A DNA stretch of 24,356 bases from contig DATKWS010000070.1 in assembly GCA_035529435.1 (NCBI GenBank), positions 1 through 24,356 on the forward strand, given 5' to 3'. Origin of the DNA: DATKWS01 sp035529435 (lineage in GTDB: Bacteria > Krumholzibacteriota > Krumholzibacteriia > Krumholzibacteriales > Krumholzibacteriaceae). Within the stretch, counting starts at the first letter, position 1. Each line of letters opens with the position of its first letter. Made by a program: the position numbers and the translations under genes. This document shows, one piece after another, positions 8,887 to 15,817 of this stretch. A model generated the notes under the pieces. That model was not told the origin of the DNA. It worked only from the letters and a program-made list of their open reading frames with translations, and did no database searches.

Positions 8887-9879
8887 TCAGTCCACGAGCT
8901 TTCCCCGTTCGGCCTCGAGCCTCTCTCCTCCGAGCGGAATATACCCCGTCTCGTGAACGTACGCCTGGCCGTCCGTCAGGACCCACTCGAGAAACTTAAG
9001 GACGACTGACCTCTCCGGTCTGCCGCGGGAGACGAAATGGAGATCCCGCGCGGGCGGCGATGGATACCTGCCGTCCGCTATCGCCCCCGCGAGCTCTCCT
9101 CTCGTTTCGTAGAAATCCTCTCCCGGGTCGATGCGTCCGTTTCCGTCGAGATCGATCGGCAGCACCCGGATACCCTCGACCTGCCGCTCCGTCTCTTGAT
9201 CGTACGCGTAGTTCATGTTGTTGTAACCGATACCGAGCTCATCGGAGGATACAGCAACAGCGACGCCCGGATCCCCGTAGACCCCCACGCCGAGCAGATC
9301 GTCCTGCTCACCCCCCAGGAAGAGCGCCCAGATCTGCGCGGCGCCACACGCATCGGAGCGCGTGTAGACGCGAACCGGCGGGCCGGCATGTCCTCGAGCG
9401 AGATCACCCCAGCTCGAGGCACCGCTCTCGAGCCAGATGCGAGCGAGCATCTCCCTGCTCGCGCCGGAGCGGAGGAGCTCAGCGATAACAGGATTGCGCG
9501 CGTTGACGGTCGGTACGACGGCATCCTTCACCACGGAGATGTGCCACGCGCCCTTCTCGATCTCGACCGGGTAGAGATCACGGGAAACTGCGCCCAGATC
9601 GACGACACGCGCCAGGGCGTCCGCCATGCCCTTGCCGGCGCCGCCCGCCGCGACATCGATCCTGACATGGGGGTGGAGCCGCTCGAACTCCTCGGCCCAC
9701 CTGACCGCCATCGGATAGAGGGCCCAGGCGCCGGAGATCGTGATCGTCCCCTCGAGGCCGCCCGTCGGGGTTTTCCTGTCATTCTTCCCTGTGCAGGCGG
9801 GTGCCACAAGGAGCCCGCACAGAAGGAGACAGGCCGCGAGGCCTGTTATTCGTTCCTGCCGTCTCATGTTGCTCAACAC
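8887..9879 (-). CDS. pstS: PstS-like phosphate-binding lipoprotein with an EF-hand-like loop
   Basis: The 330-residue product is an oxyanion-binding lipoprotein delivering substrate to PstCA. A GTG at 9879 has AGGTGG 8 nt upstream; the ATG at 9867 has no such site and would shorten it by 4 residues. The signal peptide ends in the lipobox VAPAC (Cys29). PstS family signs are SGAWALYPMAVRWAEEF (49-65), GGAGKGMADAL (79-89), VDLGAVSRD (93-101), DAVVPTVNARNP (119-130) and ARDLHFVSRGRP near the C-terminus. The usual RxxSGT anion loop appears as TRSDACGAA (173-181). Residues 243-254 (DLDGNGRIDPGE) are a textbook EF-hand calcium loop. It is followed by pstC after 13 nt and preceded by rrf2 after 23 nt. 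Phosphate specificity is probable by family, not proven. Confidence 0.88.
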   Translation of the reverse strand: MLSNMRRQERITGLAACLLLCGLLVAPACTGKNDRKTPTGGLEGTITISGAWALYPMAVRWAEEFERLHPHVRIDVAAGGAGKGMADALARVVDLGAVSRDLYPVEIEKGAWHISVVKDAVVPTVNARNPVIAELLRSGASREMLARIWLESGASSWGDLARGHAGPPVRVYTRSDACGAAQIWALFLGGEQDDLLGVGVYGDPGVAVAVSSDELGIGYNNMNYAYDQETERQVEGIRVLPIDLDGNGRIDPGEDFYETRGELAGAIADGRYPSPPARDLHFVSRGRPERSVVLKFLEWVLTDGQAYVHETGYIPLGGERLEAERGKLVD

Positions 9880-9887
9880 AAGTTTAA

Positions 9888-9893
9888 CCACCT
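9888..9893 (-). promoter_or_regulatory. Ribosome-binding site that sets the pstS start
   Basis: AGGTGG on the minus strand stands 8 nt before the GTG at 9879 and 20 nt before the next ATG at 9867. The spacing favours the GTG start. Confidence 0.5.
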
Positions 9894-9902
9894 GTGTGTT
9901 TG

Positions 9903-10385
9903 CTAGTTATTGCTCTTCTGCGCAGCAGCGCGCCGGGTGGCGCCCTTCCTGCCGCGTCTCCCACTTGCCGCTACGCCCATATCCCTGCATGCGTCGGCGA
10001 AGGTCACGCCCTCTAGGATCCGGACAGTCGCGTTCCGCACATCGAGCATCACGCGATAGAGCCCGCAGCTCTTTTCCTCCGGACAACTGACATATGCGTG
10101 TTGGCTAACGCAGCCCAGTGGGGCGAGCGGTCCGTCTATGATCCGTATCACCTGCGCAAAGGTAATCTCCCCGGGCGGTTTGATCAGGTTGTAACCGCCG
10201 CCCGCGCCCTGCCAGCTCTGGAGCAGCCCCGCCTTCTTGAGTTCGAGCAGGATCTGCTCGAGGAATTTCTTCGGTATCTTCTCCCTCTCCGATATCTCAC
10301 CGATGCGAAGGGGGCTGCCCCCGTAATTCAGCGAGAGCCGTATCACCGCCCGCAGCGCATATTCACCCTTTTTCGACAACCTCAT
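9903..10385 (-). CDS. Rrf2-family transcriptional regulator, probably Fe-S cluster sensing
   Basis: The 160-residue DNA-binding protein starts with the classic Rrf2 N-terminus (MRLSKKGEYALRAVIRL) followed by a winged helix: IGEISEREKIPKKFLEQILLELKKAG for recognition and GAGGGYNL for the wing. Three cysteines, C92, C101 and C107, lie in the region where IscR/NsrR-type members hold an iron-sulfur cluster (IscR uses C92, C98, C104). The C-terminus is strongly basic (RRGRKGATRRAAA), an unusual tail. The start is backed by GGGAGGGG upstream. It is the first gene of the pst operon and is divergent from the sulfate-activation operon, so autoregulation and control of one or both operons is likely (inference). 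The signal could be iron-sulfur status, redox, NO or cysteine supply. Confidence 0.9.
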   Translation of the reverse strand: MRLSKKGEYALRAVIRLSLNYGGSPLRIGEISEREKIPKKFLEQILLELKKAGLLQSWQGAGGGYNLIKPPGEITFAQVIRIIDGPLAPLGCVSQHAYVSCPEEKSCGLYRVMLDVRNATVRILEGVTFADACRDMGVAASGRRGRKGATRRAAAQKSNN

Positions 10386-10408
10386 GGTCTGCCCCTCCCA
10401 ATCTTATT

Positions 10409-10469
10409 GCCCCACCGATCCATTTCAGTCCCACCAGCATCCATTTCGTGCCCCCCACTCGTCCATCCC
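10409..10469 (-). repeat. Three imperfect G-rich repeats in the rrf2 leader
   Basis: Read on the minus strand, three consecutive units of about 20-22 nt share the core ATGGA(C/T)G followed by a G-rich stretch (GTGGGG or GGTGGG). They lie within the 5' leader of rrf2, between the promoter near 10539 and the start at 10385. Function is unknown; an RNA structure or a protein site are both possible. Confidence 0.4.
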
Positions 10470-10530
10470 ATAATTACCGCCAAAACATCTCCTGGTTTCC
10501 TCCTGCCATTCTCTATTAAATCGATAGACT

Positions 10531-10547
10531 TAGTAATGATTATACTA
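10531..10547. promoter_or_regulatory. Dyad over the rrf2 -10 box, candidate Rrf2 operator
   Basis: TAGTA (10531-10535) and TACTA (10543-10547) form a perfect 5-nt inverted repeat around a 7-nt centre that contains most of the -10 hexamer at 10539-10544. A dimeric Rrf2 protein binding here would block the promoter. No exact match to IscR or NsrR consensus is claimed. Confidence 0.4.
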
Positions 10548-10567
10548 TAGTCCGGAACCCTTTTCAA
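10539..10567 (-). promoter_or_regulatory. Strong sigma70-type promoter of the rrf2-pst operon
   Basis: On the minus strand TTGAAA (10567-10562) is followed after exactly 17 nt by a perfect TATAAT (10544-10539). The transcript would start near 10532, giving a leader of about 147 nt before the rrf2 ATG at 10385. Confidence 0.75.
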
Positions 10568-10601
10568 TTATTATTAGTTGTGTCGATGGGCCTGCTGAAT
10601 A

Positions 10602-10610
10602 TGTTACAAT
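10602..10610 (+). promoter_or_regulatory. Extended -10 promoter candidate for the sat/AlkP operon
   Basis: TGTTACAAT is an extended -10 (TGn followed by TACAAT, 5 of 6 matches). There is no good -35 at 17 nt, which an extended -10 can tolerate. Transcription would start near 10617, about 100 nt before the GTG at 10721. Confidence 0.45.
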
Positions 10611-10720
10611 GATACGGTGCAAATTCATCTGGGTCCGTACGGTCGTCTGTTCACCGTCACATCGGTCTATACTGCCGCACAGGCACGTATGCCGTTATCG
10701 GGGAGAACGCCATAAGTAAC

Positions 10721-12994
10721 GTGTGGACAATAAGACTGTCTCTCGTCGTTCTCGTCACCCTCCTCATCATTCTCGCCACCGGACTGCGCCAGGTTCCCGA
10801 GGGAAAAGAGGGAGTACTCGCAGGCAAGGACAGCCATCTCGTGATCTATCGCCCGGGCTGGCACATGACCCGCCCCTTCGCGGGCGATTTCGTCCTATAT
10901 CCCTCCGGCCGCTTCGAGCTCCGTTATCCCGCGGAGGGTGACCGGCAGATCATGACGCAGGATGGCCTGGAAGCGCGGTGTGCGTTTCTCTTCGAGCTCG
11001 ACACCCCGCAGGGTTCCGCAGACGATCTCTACCGGGAGTTCGGCGCCGAGTTCACCCCCCGCCTCGAGCGGATGCTCTACGATGCGATCGAGATCGGCGC
11101 GGCCAGATTCTCCCCCGGCCCCGGCGATGACTCGCTGGATCCCCTCATAACCGCCGTCGCCGAGGAGCTGGATGATTCCTTTTCCGGCATGCCCCTCATT
11201 GTTCGAAAGGTCAATATAGCCGCGTGGAGCATGGAAGGGGCGTCGCCGTCGGCGGCTGTTCCCGAGGAACCGCTCCGAAGGATCGTGTGTATCGGCGTCG
11301 ATGCCGGCGACTGGCAGATCATCACCCCGATGATCGAGGAGGGTCTGCTCCCCAACTTCGAGAGGTTCGTGACGGAGGGCGCGACGGGGCCCCTCCGATC
11401 AATGGAGCCGATGCTCTCTCCGCTCCTCTGGACCACGATGGCGACCGGAAAGCTCCCCGAAGAGCATGGCATCCTCAACTTCATCGTGGTCGATCCGAAG
11501 ACCGGGACCAAGATACCCATCACGCGTTTGTACAGGAAGGTCGATGCATTATGGAACATGATGAGCGACTACGGCCGTACGGTCGATATCATCGGCTGGC
11601 TCGCGACCTATCCGGCCGAGCGCATCAACGGAGCGATGGTTAGCGACCGGACGGGATACCTCGCGTTCGCCTCCACCGGCCCATCCGACGCCCCGTCCGG
11701 GACCATCTCGCCGGAGGAGCGTCACGGGGAGATCATGGATCTCGTCGTCGAGGGGGGAGACGTCTCCTACGAGGAGATGAAGGGGTTCATGCACATCGAC
11801 GAGGCGGAATTCGAGAAGAACCGCTCGGACACCTTCGATCCGAACAACCCGATCAACAACATGATACTGATCTACGCCGCGGCGAAGAGCTACAGGAATG
11901 TCACGCTGCACTTGCTCGAGCACGACCGGCCCGATTTTCTCGCCGTCTACTTCGAGTTCGTCGATGCGGTCGGGCATCTCTTCTTGCCGTACGCTCCGCC
12001 CAGGATGGAGGGCGTGAGCGAGGAGGACTATCGAAAATTCAAGGACGCGATAAAGGAAACATATATCTACCAGGATCGCATCATCGGCGAGATCATGGAG
12101 CTATCCGGTCCGGGAACGCTCTTCATGTTCGTCTCCGACCACGGGTTCAAGAGCGGTGAATCGCGCCTCAAGGCGGGCGCCGGAATAACGGGCGGGCACG
12201 CCGCCGAGTGGCACCAGATCGAGGGTATCATCGGCCTCCTCGGCGACGGGATCAGGCGCGGCCACACAATTGAGGATGCCTCCATCATCGACATCGCCCC
12301 GACGATCCTCGCGCTCGCAGGCTTCCCGAGGGTTCTGGACATGCCGGGAGAAGCGCTCGTATCCGCCTTCGACGCCTCCCTGAGGGGATCGCTCAACCGT
12401 AACTCGGTGGCGACGCTCGAGAGAACGAGGCCGGACGAGGCGGGCGTCGAATCGGGCGGCGAAGCGGACGAGGCGATAATGAAGAAGCTCGAGGCGCTCG
12501 GATACCTCACGCCGGACAACCCGGACGCCCTCAAAAACCTCGGCCTCCGGTACCAGAAAGAGGGCAAGCACGAGAAGGCGATCGAGCAGTTCGAGAAGGC
12601 GCTGGAATTGCAGCCGAACTGTGCCGCCACCTTCAACAACCTCGGCATCTGCTACGGCAGTCTCGATCGTCTCGAGGAGGCGGAGCGGAGCTTCAAGCGC
12701 GCGATCGAGATTAATTCTAAGGACATCTACGCGATGAACAATATCGCCGTGATATGCCTGAGAACCGGGCGGCTCAACGAGGCGCGCCAGTACGCGCAGA
12801 AGGCACTCGAGATCGAGCCGCAGTATGCGAGCGCCCACTGCACGCTCGGCTCGATCTATGCGACGGTGGGGCAGTTCCCCCAGGCGGAGAAGGAATTCGA
12901 GGCGGCGCTCGAGATCGAGCCGGGGAACAACTCCTTCCGCGCCACCCTCGAGAGGCTCAGGCAACAGATGAGCGGTCGCCGGCAAATCCCGTGA
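10721..12994 (+). CDS. Membrane-anchored SPFH-like / AlkP-superfamily phosphohydrolase / TPR fusion protein
   Basis: The 757-residue protein combines three parts. Residues 5-20 are a membrane anchor, followed by an SPFH/band-7-like domain (about 22-170; VPEGKEGVL, YRPGWHMTRPF, MTQDGLEARCAF). Residues about 186-550 are an AlkP-superfamily (type I phosphodiesterase-like) domain with likely metal ligands D194, D415, H419, D473, H474, H493 and nucleophile S233 (in LSPLLWTTMATG). Then comes an acidic segment with KKLEALGYL (588-596), shared with two other proteins of this operon, and four TPR units (about 604-740). The GTG at 10721 is preceded by GGGGAG at a rather long 15 nt. It heads the nine-gene operon. 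It may act as a membrane scaffold and hydrolase or transferase for sulfate or phosphate esters (inference); the substrate is unknown. Confidence 0.82.
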   Translation: MWTIRLSLVVLVTLLIILATGLRQVPEGKEGVLAGKDSHLVIYRPGWHMTRPFAGDFVLYPSGRFELRYPAEGDRQIMTQDGLEARCAFLFELDTPQGSADDLYREFGAEFTPRLERMLYDAIEIGAARFSPGPGDDSLDPLITAVAEELDDSFSGMPLIVRKVNIAAWSMEGASPSAAVPEEPLRRIVCIGVDAGDWQIITPMIEEGLLPNFERFVTEGATGPLRSMEPMLSPLLWTTMATGKLPEEHGILNFIVVDPKTGTKIPITRLYRKVDALWNMMSDYGRTVDIIGWLATYPAERINGAMVSDRTGYLAFASTGPSDAPSGTISPEERHGEIMDLVVEGGDVSYEEMKGFMHIDEAEFEKNRSDTFDPNNPINNMILIYAAAKSYRNVTLHLLEHDRPDFLAVYFEFVDAVGHLFLPYAPPRMEGVSEEDYRKFKDAIKETYIYQDRIIGEIMELSGPGTLFMFVSDHGFKSGESRLKAGAGITGGHAAEWHQIEGIIGLLGDGIRRGHTIEDASIIDIAPTILALAGFPRVLDMPGEALVSAFDASLRGSLNRNSVATLERTRPDEAGVESGGEADEAIMKKLEALGYLTPDNPDALKNLGLRYQKEGKHEKAIEQFEKALELQPNCAATFNNLGICYGSLDRLEEAERSFKRAIEINSKDIYAMNNIAVICLRTGRLNEARQYAQKALEIEPQYASAHCTLGSIYATVGQFPQAEKEFEAALEIEPGNNSFRATLERLRQQMSGRRQIP
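12461..12508 (+). other. Acidic LGYL motif, internal copy in the SPFH-AlkP-TPR protein
   Basis: Residues 581-596 (EADEAIMKKLEALGYL) join the AlkP domain to the TPR region. The same pattern ends CysC and the small RHH-like protein of this operon. Related LGY segments before TPR arrays are, from memory, common in sulfatase/TPR proteins. Confidence 0.6.
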
Positions 12995-13060
12995 ATAGAA
13001 TGACGCATTGACATATCGCATGGAGTTACACCCTTGTTCAACAAGTGAGGAAATCAGGAG

Positions 13061-14215
13061 ATGATTCGTGCACACGGCGGACAGCTGATCAACAGGGTGG
13101 CGGATCCTGGCGAGAGAGAGGCGCTGGCCGGAAGGGCTGGGAATCTCCCCGTTATAACACTGAACCAGAGGGAGCTCTCCGACCTCAGGCTCATTGCGAT
13201 CGGTGCGATGAGCCCCCTCGAGGGATTCATGACGAGGGACGAATACGAGAGCGTCCTCGATACGATGAGGCTGCCGCTCGGCCTGCCCTGGACGATCCCG
13301 GTCACCCTGTCGGTCAAGGAGGGCGACGCCTCCCGATTGAAGCCCCCATTCGAGGCCGCACTCTCGGGCGTTAACGGCGAGACGCTCGGCATCATGGAGG
13401 TGGATGACCTCTACGATATCGACAGGGAGCGTGAGGCGGAACGCGTGCTCCGCACGACCGACGATGCTCATCCGGGCGTGCAGTACCTGAAGTCGGTGAG
13501 CGGCATGTACGCGGGCGGGAGAGTGACGCTCTTCGATCGCATGAAGGACGACCTCTTCGAGAAGTACCATCTCGATCCGAAGGAGACGAGGATACTCTTC
13601 AAGACGAAGGGCTGGGAGAGGATAGTCGCCTTCCAGACGCGCAACCCGATCCACCGCGCCCACGAGTATCTCTTGAAATGCGCGCTCGAGATGGTCGACG
13701 GCCTCCTCATCCATCCGATCATGGGCGAAACCAAGTCGGACGACATCCCCGCCGAGGTTCGCATGCTCTGCTATCAGGTGATCATGGACAATTACTTCCC
13801 GAGGGACCGGGTCGCACTCTCCATCTTCCCCGCCGCCATGAGGTACGCGGGGCCCAGGGAAGCGATCTTCCACGCGATATTGAGAAAGAACTACGGCTGC
13901 ACCCACTTCATCGTCGGCAGGGATCACGCAGGGGTCGGATCATACTACGGTACATATGACGCACAGAACATCTTCTTCGAGTTCGAGCCGGGGGAGCTCG
14001 ATATCACGCCGATGATGTTCGAGCACGCATTCTTCTGCAGAACATGCGGCACGATGTCATCCCCCAAGACATGCCCGCACGGCAAGGAGGATCATCTGTT
14101 CCTCAGCGGCACGCGCGTGAGGGAGATGCTGGGCCGCGGTGAGAGCCTGCCGCCCGAGTTCACGCGCGGGGAAGTCGCCGAGGTACTGGAACGATACTAC
14201 CGGTCGGTGAAATGA
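13061..14215 (+). CDS. sat: Sulfate adenylyltransferase (ATP sulfurylase)
   Basis: This 384-residue enzyme makes adenylyl sulfate (APS) and pyrophosphate from sulfate and ATP in the cytoplasm. Diagnostic motifs are QTRNPIHRAHE (192-202, the nucleotide-binding HxxH), PAAMRYAGPREA (257-268), GRDHAGVG (286-293) and SGTRVREML (349-357). C326, C329, C338 and H340 form a zinc-site pattern seen in homomeric Sat enzymes of this length. It is the single-chain Sat type, not the CysDN heterodimer. Ribosome-binding candidates GAGG (10 nt upstream) and AGGAG (adjacent) precede the ATG. It lies 66 nt after the SPFH-AlkP-TPR gene and 40 nt before an AlkP gene. CysC two genes on points to PAPS formation. No aprAB is in view, so dissimilatory use is not supported here. 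Confidence 0.97.
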   Translation: MIRAHGGQLINRVADPGEREALAGRAGNLPVITLNQRELSDLRLIAIGAMSPLEGFMTRDEYESVLDTMRLPLGLPWTIPVTLSVKEGDASRLKPPFEAALSGVNGETLGIMEVDDLYDIDREREAERVLRTTDDAHPGVQYLKSVSGMYAGGRVTLFDRMKDDLFEKYHLDPKETRILFKTKGWERIVAFQTRNPIHRAHEYLLKCALEMVDGLLIHPIMGETKSDDIPAEVRMLCYQVIMDNYFPRDRVALSIFPAAMRYAGPREAIFHAILRKNYGCTHFIVGRDHAGVGSYYGTYDAQNIFFEFEPGELDITPMMFEHAFFCRTCGTMSSPKTCPHGKEDHLFLSGTRVREMLGRGESLPPEFTRGEVAEVLERYYRSVK

Positions 14216-14255
14216 CCGCCGAACCGGGGCGCATGGCCCCGGGGGGAAACAGGAA

Positions 14256-15710
14256 ATGCCGAACAAACTCGTCGTCATCGGTCTCGACTGCCTCACGCCG
14301 CAGTTCCTCTACGGCGACTGGCTGAAGGAGATGCCCAACTTCAGGCGGCTCCTCGGCGGAGGCCTCTGGGGCAACCTCGTCTCGATCGTCCCGCCGATCA
14401 CGATCCCCGCCTGGTCATGCATGATGACCTCGTACGACCCGGGCATGCTCGGCTTCTACGGCTTCCGCAACAGGAAGAGCCGCGCCTACGAGGAGCTCTA
14501 CGTCGTCAACTCGGGCGCCGTCAAGGCGAAGACTGTCTGGAACCATCTCTCGCGCAACCGCCTACGCTCGATACTGGTCGGCATCCCGCAGACCTATCCG
14601 CCGAAGCCGCTGAACGGCGTGATGGTCTCGGGCTTCCTGACGCCGGGCAGGGATTCCACCTTCACCTACCCCGCGGAGCTCGCCCTCGACATCGACGGAT
14701 TCTCCGGCGGCGAATACATCATCGATGTGAAGGATTTCAGGACGGAGGAGAAGGCCGCGCTGCTCGAACAGATCTACACGATGACGGAGAGGCGCTTCAG
14801 GCTCTTCCGCCATCTGCTCACCAGCGAGGACTACGACTTCGCCATGATGGTCGAGATGGGTCCCGACCGGATACATCACGCATTCTGGCGGTTCTACGAC
14901 CGCGATCACCGGCTCTACGAGAAGGGGAACGAATTTGAAGATGTGATCCGCCGATATTATCTTTACCTGGACGAGGAAGTCGGCAGGGTTCTCGAATGCC
15001 TGGACGGTGATACTTCCGTCATGATCGTCTCGGACCACGGCGCGAAGACGATGCACGGCGGCATCTGCATCAACGAGTTCCTCATGAACGAGGGGGTGCT
15101 CGCCCTGAAGGAATCCCCATCGGAGCCCACGCCGCTCAGGCCCTCGATGATCGACTGGAAGAAGACAAAGGTCTGGGGCGAGGGGGGCTACTACGCGAGG
15201 ATCTTTTTCAACGTCTCCGGGCGCGAGCCCCAGGGCGTCATCCAGCCCTCCGAACTCGAGAGCTTCCGCTCGCGGCTCAAGGCGAAGCTCGAGGCACTGA
15301 CGGACGACAAGGGAAACAATATCGGCACCAGGGTGTTCATCCCTGAAGAGATCTACCGCGAGTGCCGGAACATCCCCCCCGATCTCATCGTCTACCTGGG
15401 CGACCTGGACTGGAGGAGCGTCGGGAGCGTCGGCTACGGCGGACGGATACACGTATTCGAGAACGATACGGGACCCGACGACGCCAACCACGCGCAGGAG
15501 GGCGTCTTCGCCTGGTACAACCGCGGGGAAAAGAAGGCCGGGGACGGGCGCGGGGCCGAGGAAGCGGCGGCCGGCGGAGAGACGCTACCCGCCGGCGGAG
15601 AAACGCTCCCGGCGGGCGCGGGCAGATACTCGATCTACGATATCGCCCCCTCGATCCTCGACTTCTTCTCGATCGAGGTGCCGGACGACATGACAGGTAA
15701 GGTGCTGTAA
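14256..15710 (+). CDS. AlkP-superfamily phosphohydrolase, predicted cytoplasmic
   Basis: The 484-residue protein has no signal peptide and starts directly with the first strand of the fold (LVVIGLDCLTP). Likely catalytic residues are D11, T49 (in PPITIPAWSC), D204, H208, D260, H261 (VSDHGAK) and H412 (DANHAQEG). It ends with IYDIAPSILDFF, typical of predicted AlkP-like phosphohydrolase/phosphomutases (COG3379 type). Within 425-457 is a low-complexity insert with a 7-residue tandem repeat, GGETLPA. A GGAAACAGGAA-type site precedes the ATG. It sits between sat and cysC, so an adenylyl-sulfate or PAP-related or sulfated substrate is worth testing. The reaction is unknown. It could be a phosphodiesterase, phosphomutase, sulfatase or transferase. 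Confidence 0.85.
   Translation: MPNKLVVIGLDCLTPQFLYGDWLKEMPNFRRLLGGGLWGNLVSIVPPITIPAWSCMMTSYDPGMLGFYGFRNRKSRAYEELYVVNSGAVKAKTVWNHLSRNRLRSILVGIPQTYPPKPLNGVMVSGFLTPGRDSTFTYPAELALDIDGFSGGEYIIDVKDFRTEEKAALLEQIYTMTERRFRLFRHLLTSEDYDFAMMVEMGPDRIHHAFWRFYDRDHRLYEKGNEFEDVIRRYYLYLDEEVGRVLECLDGDTSVMIVSDHGAKTMHGGICINEFLMNEGVLALKESPSEPTPLRPSMIDWKKTKVWGEGGYYARIFFNVSGREPQGVIQPSELESFRSRLKAKLEALTDDKGNNIGTRVFIPEEIYRECRNIPPDLIVYLGDLDWRSVGSVGYGGRIHVFENDTGPDDANHAQEGVFAWYNRGEKKAGDGRGAEEAAAGGETLPAGGETLPAGAGRYSIYDIAPSILDFFSIEVPDDMTGKVL
15573..15614 (+). repeat. Two tandem 21-nt units coding for GGETLPA
   Basis: The units at 15573-15593 and 15594-15614 match at 17 of 21 bases. All four differences are at third codon positions, so the encoded heptapeptide is identical. 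They lie in an Ala/Gly-rich insert near the C-terminus of the AlkP-type enzyme. Confidence 0.8.
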
Positions 15711-15806
15711 GGCGCACGGCTGGGCCGAGCGAACGACAGCGGCCGGCGGGTGCATGAAACGACGGATTCAATGGAAGCGGAAGAACAGGTTACGGACATT
15801 ATCATC

Positions 15807-15811
15807 AGGAG
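15807..15811 (+). promoter_or_regulatory. Ribosome-binding site of cysC
   Basis: AGGAG stands 6 nt before the ATG at 15818. The 107 nt between the preceding stop and this start otherwise show nothing I can name; an ATG at 15754 opens only an out-of-frame reading across cysC. Confidence 0.6.
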
Positions 15812-15817
15812 ACATCA

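Larger units (their letters stand above)
10386..10720. promoter_or_regulatory. Divergent intergenic control region between rrf2-pst and the sat/AlkP operon
   Basis: These 335 nt contain no convincing gene. They hold a strong minus-strand promoter, a dyad over its -10 box, a plus-strand extended -10 candidate and, in the rrf2 leader, three imperfect G-rich repeats. The central part near 10510-10610 is markedly AT-rich compared with its flanks, as expected for a shared promoter region. Confidence 0.7.

Noticed and set aside
10409..10469. CRISPR-like array
   Set aside because: Only three imperfect units of about 20 nt without distinct spacers and no cas genes.
10382..10567. 61-residue minus-strand frame in the rrf2 leader
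   Set aside because: Its TTG start coincides with the promoter -35 box, so it would lie upstream of the transcript start, and its repeat-like C-terminus only reflects the G-rich DNA repeats.
12101..13927. 608-residue open frame on the minus strand across the TPR part and sat
   Set aside because: It runs antisense to two clear genes, spans their boundary, and shows no family motif. In GC-rich DNA, frames opposite strongly biased genes are often open.
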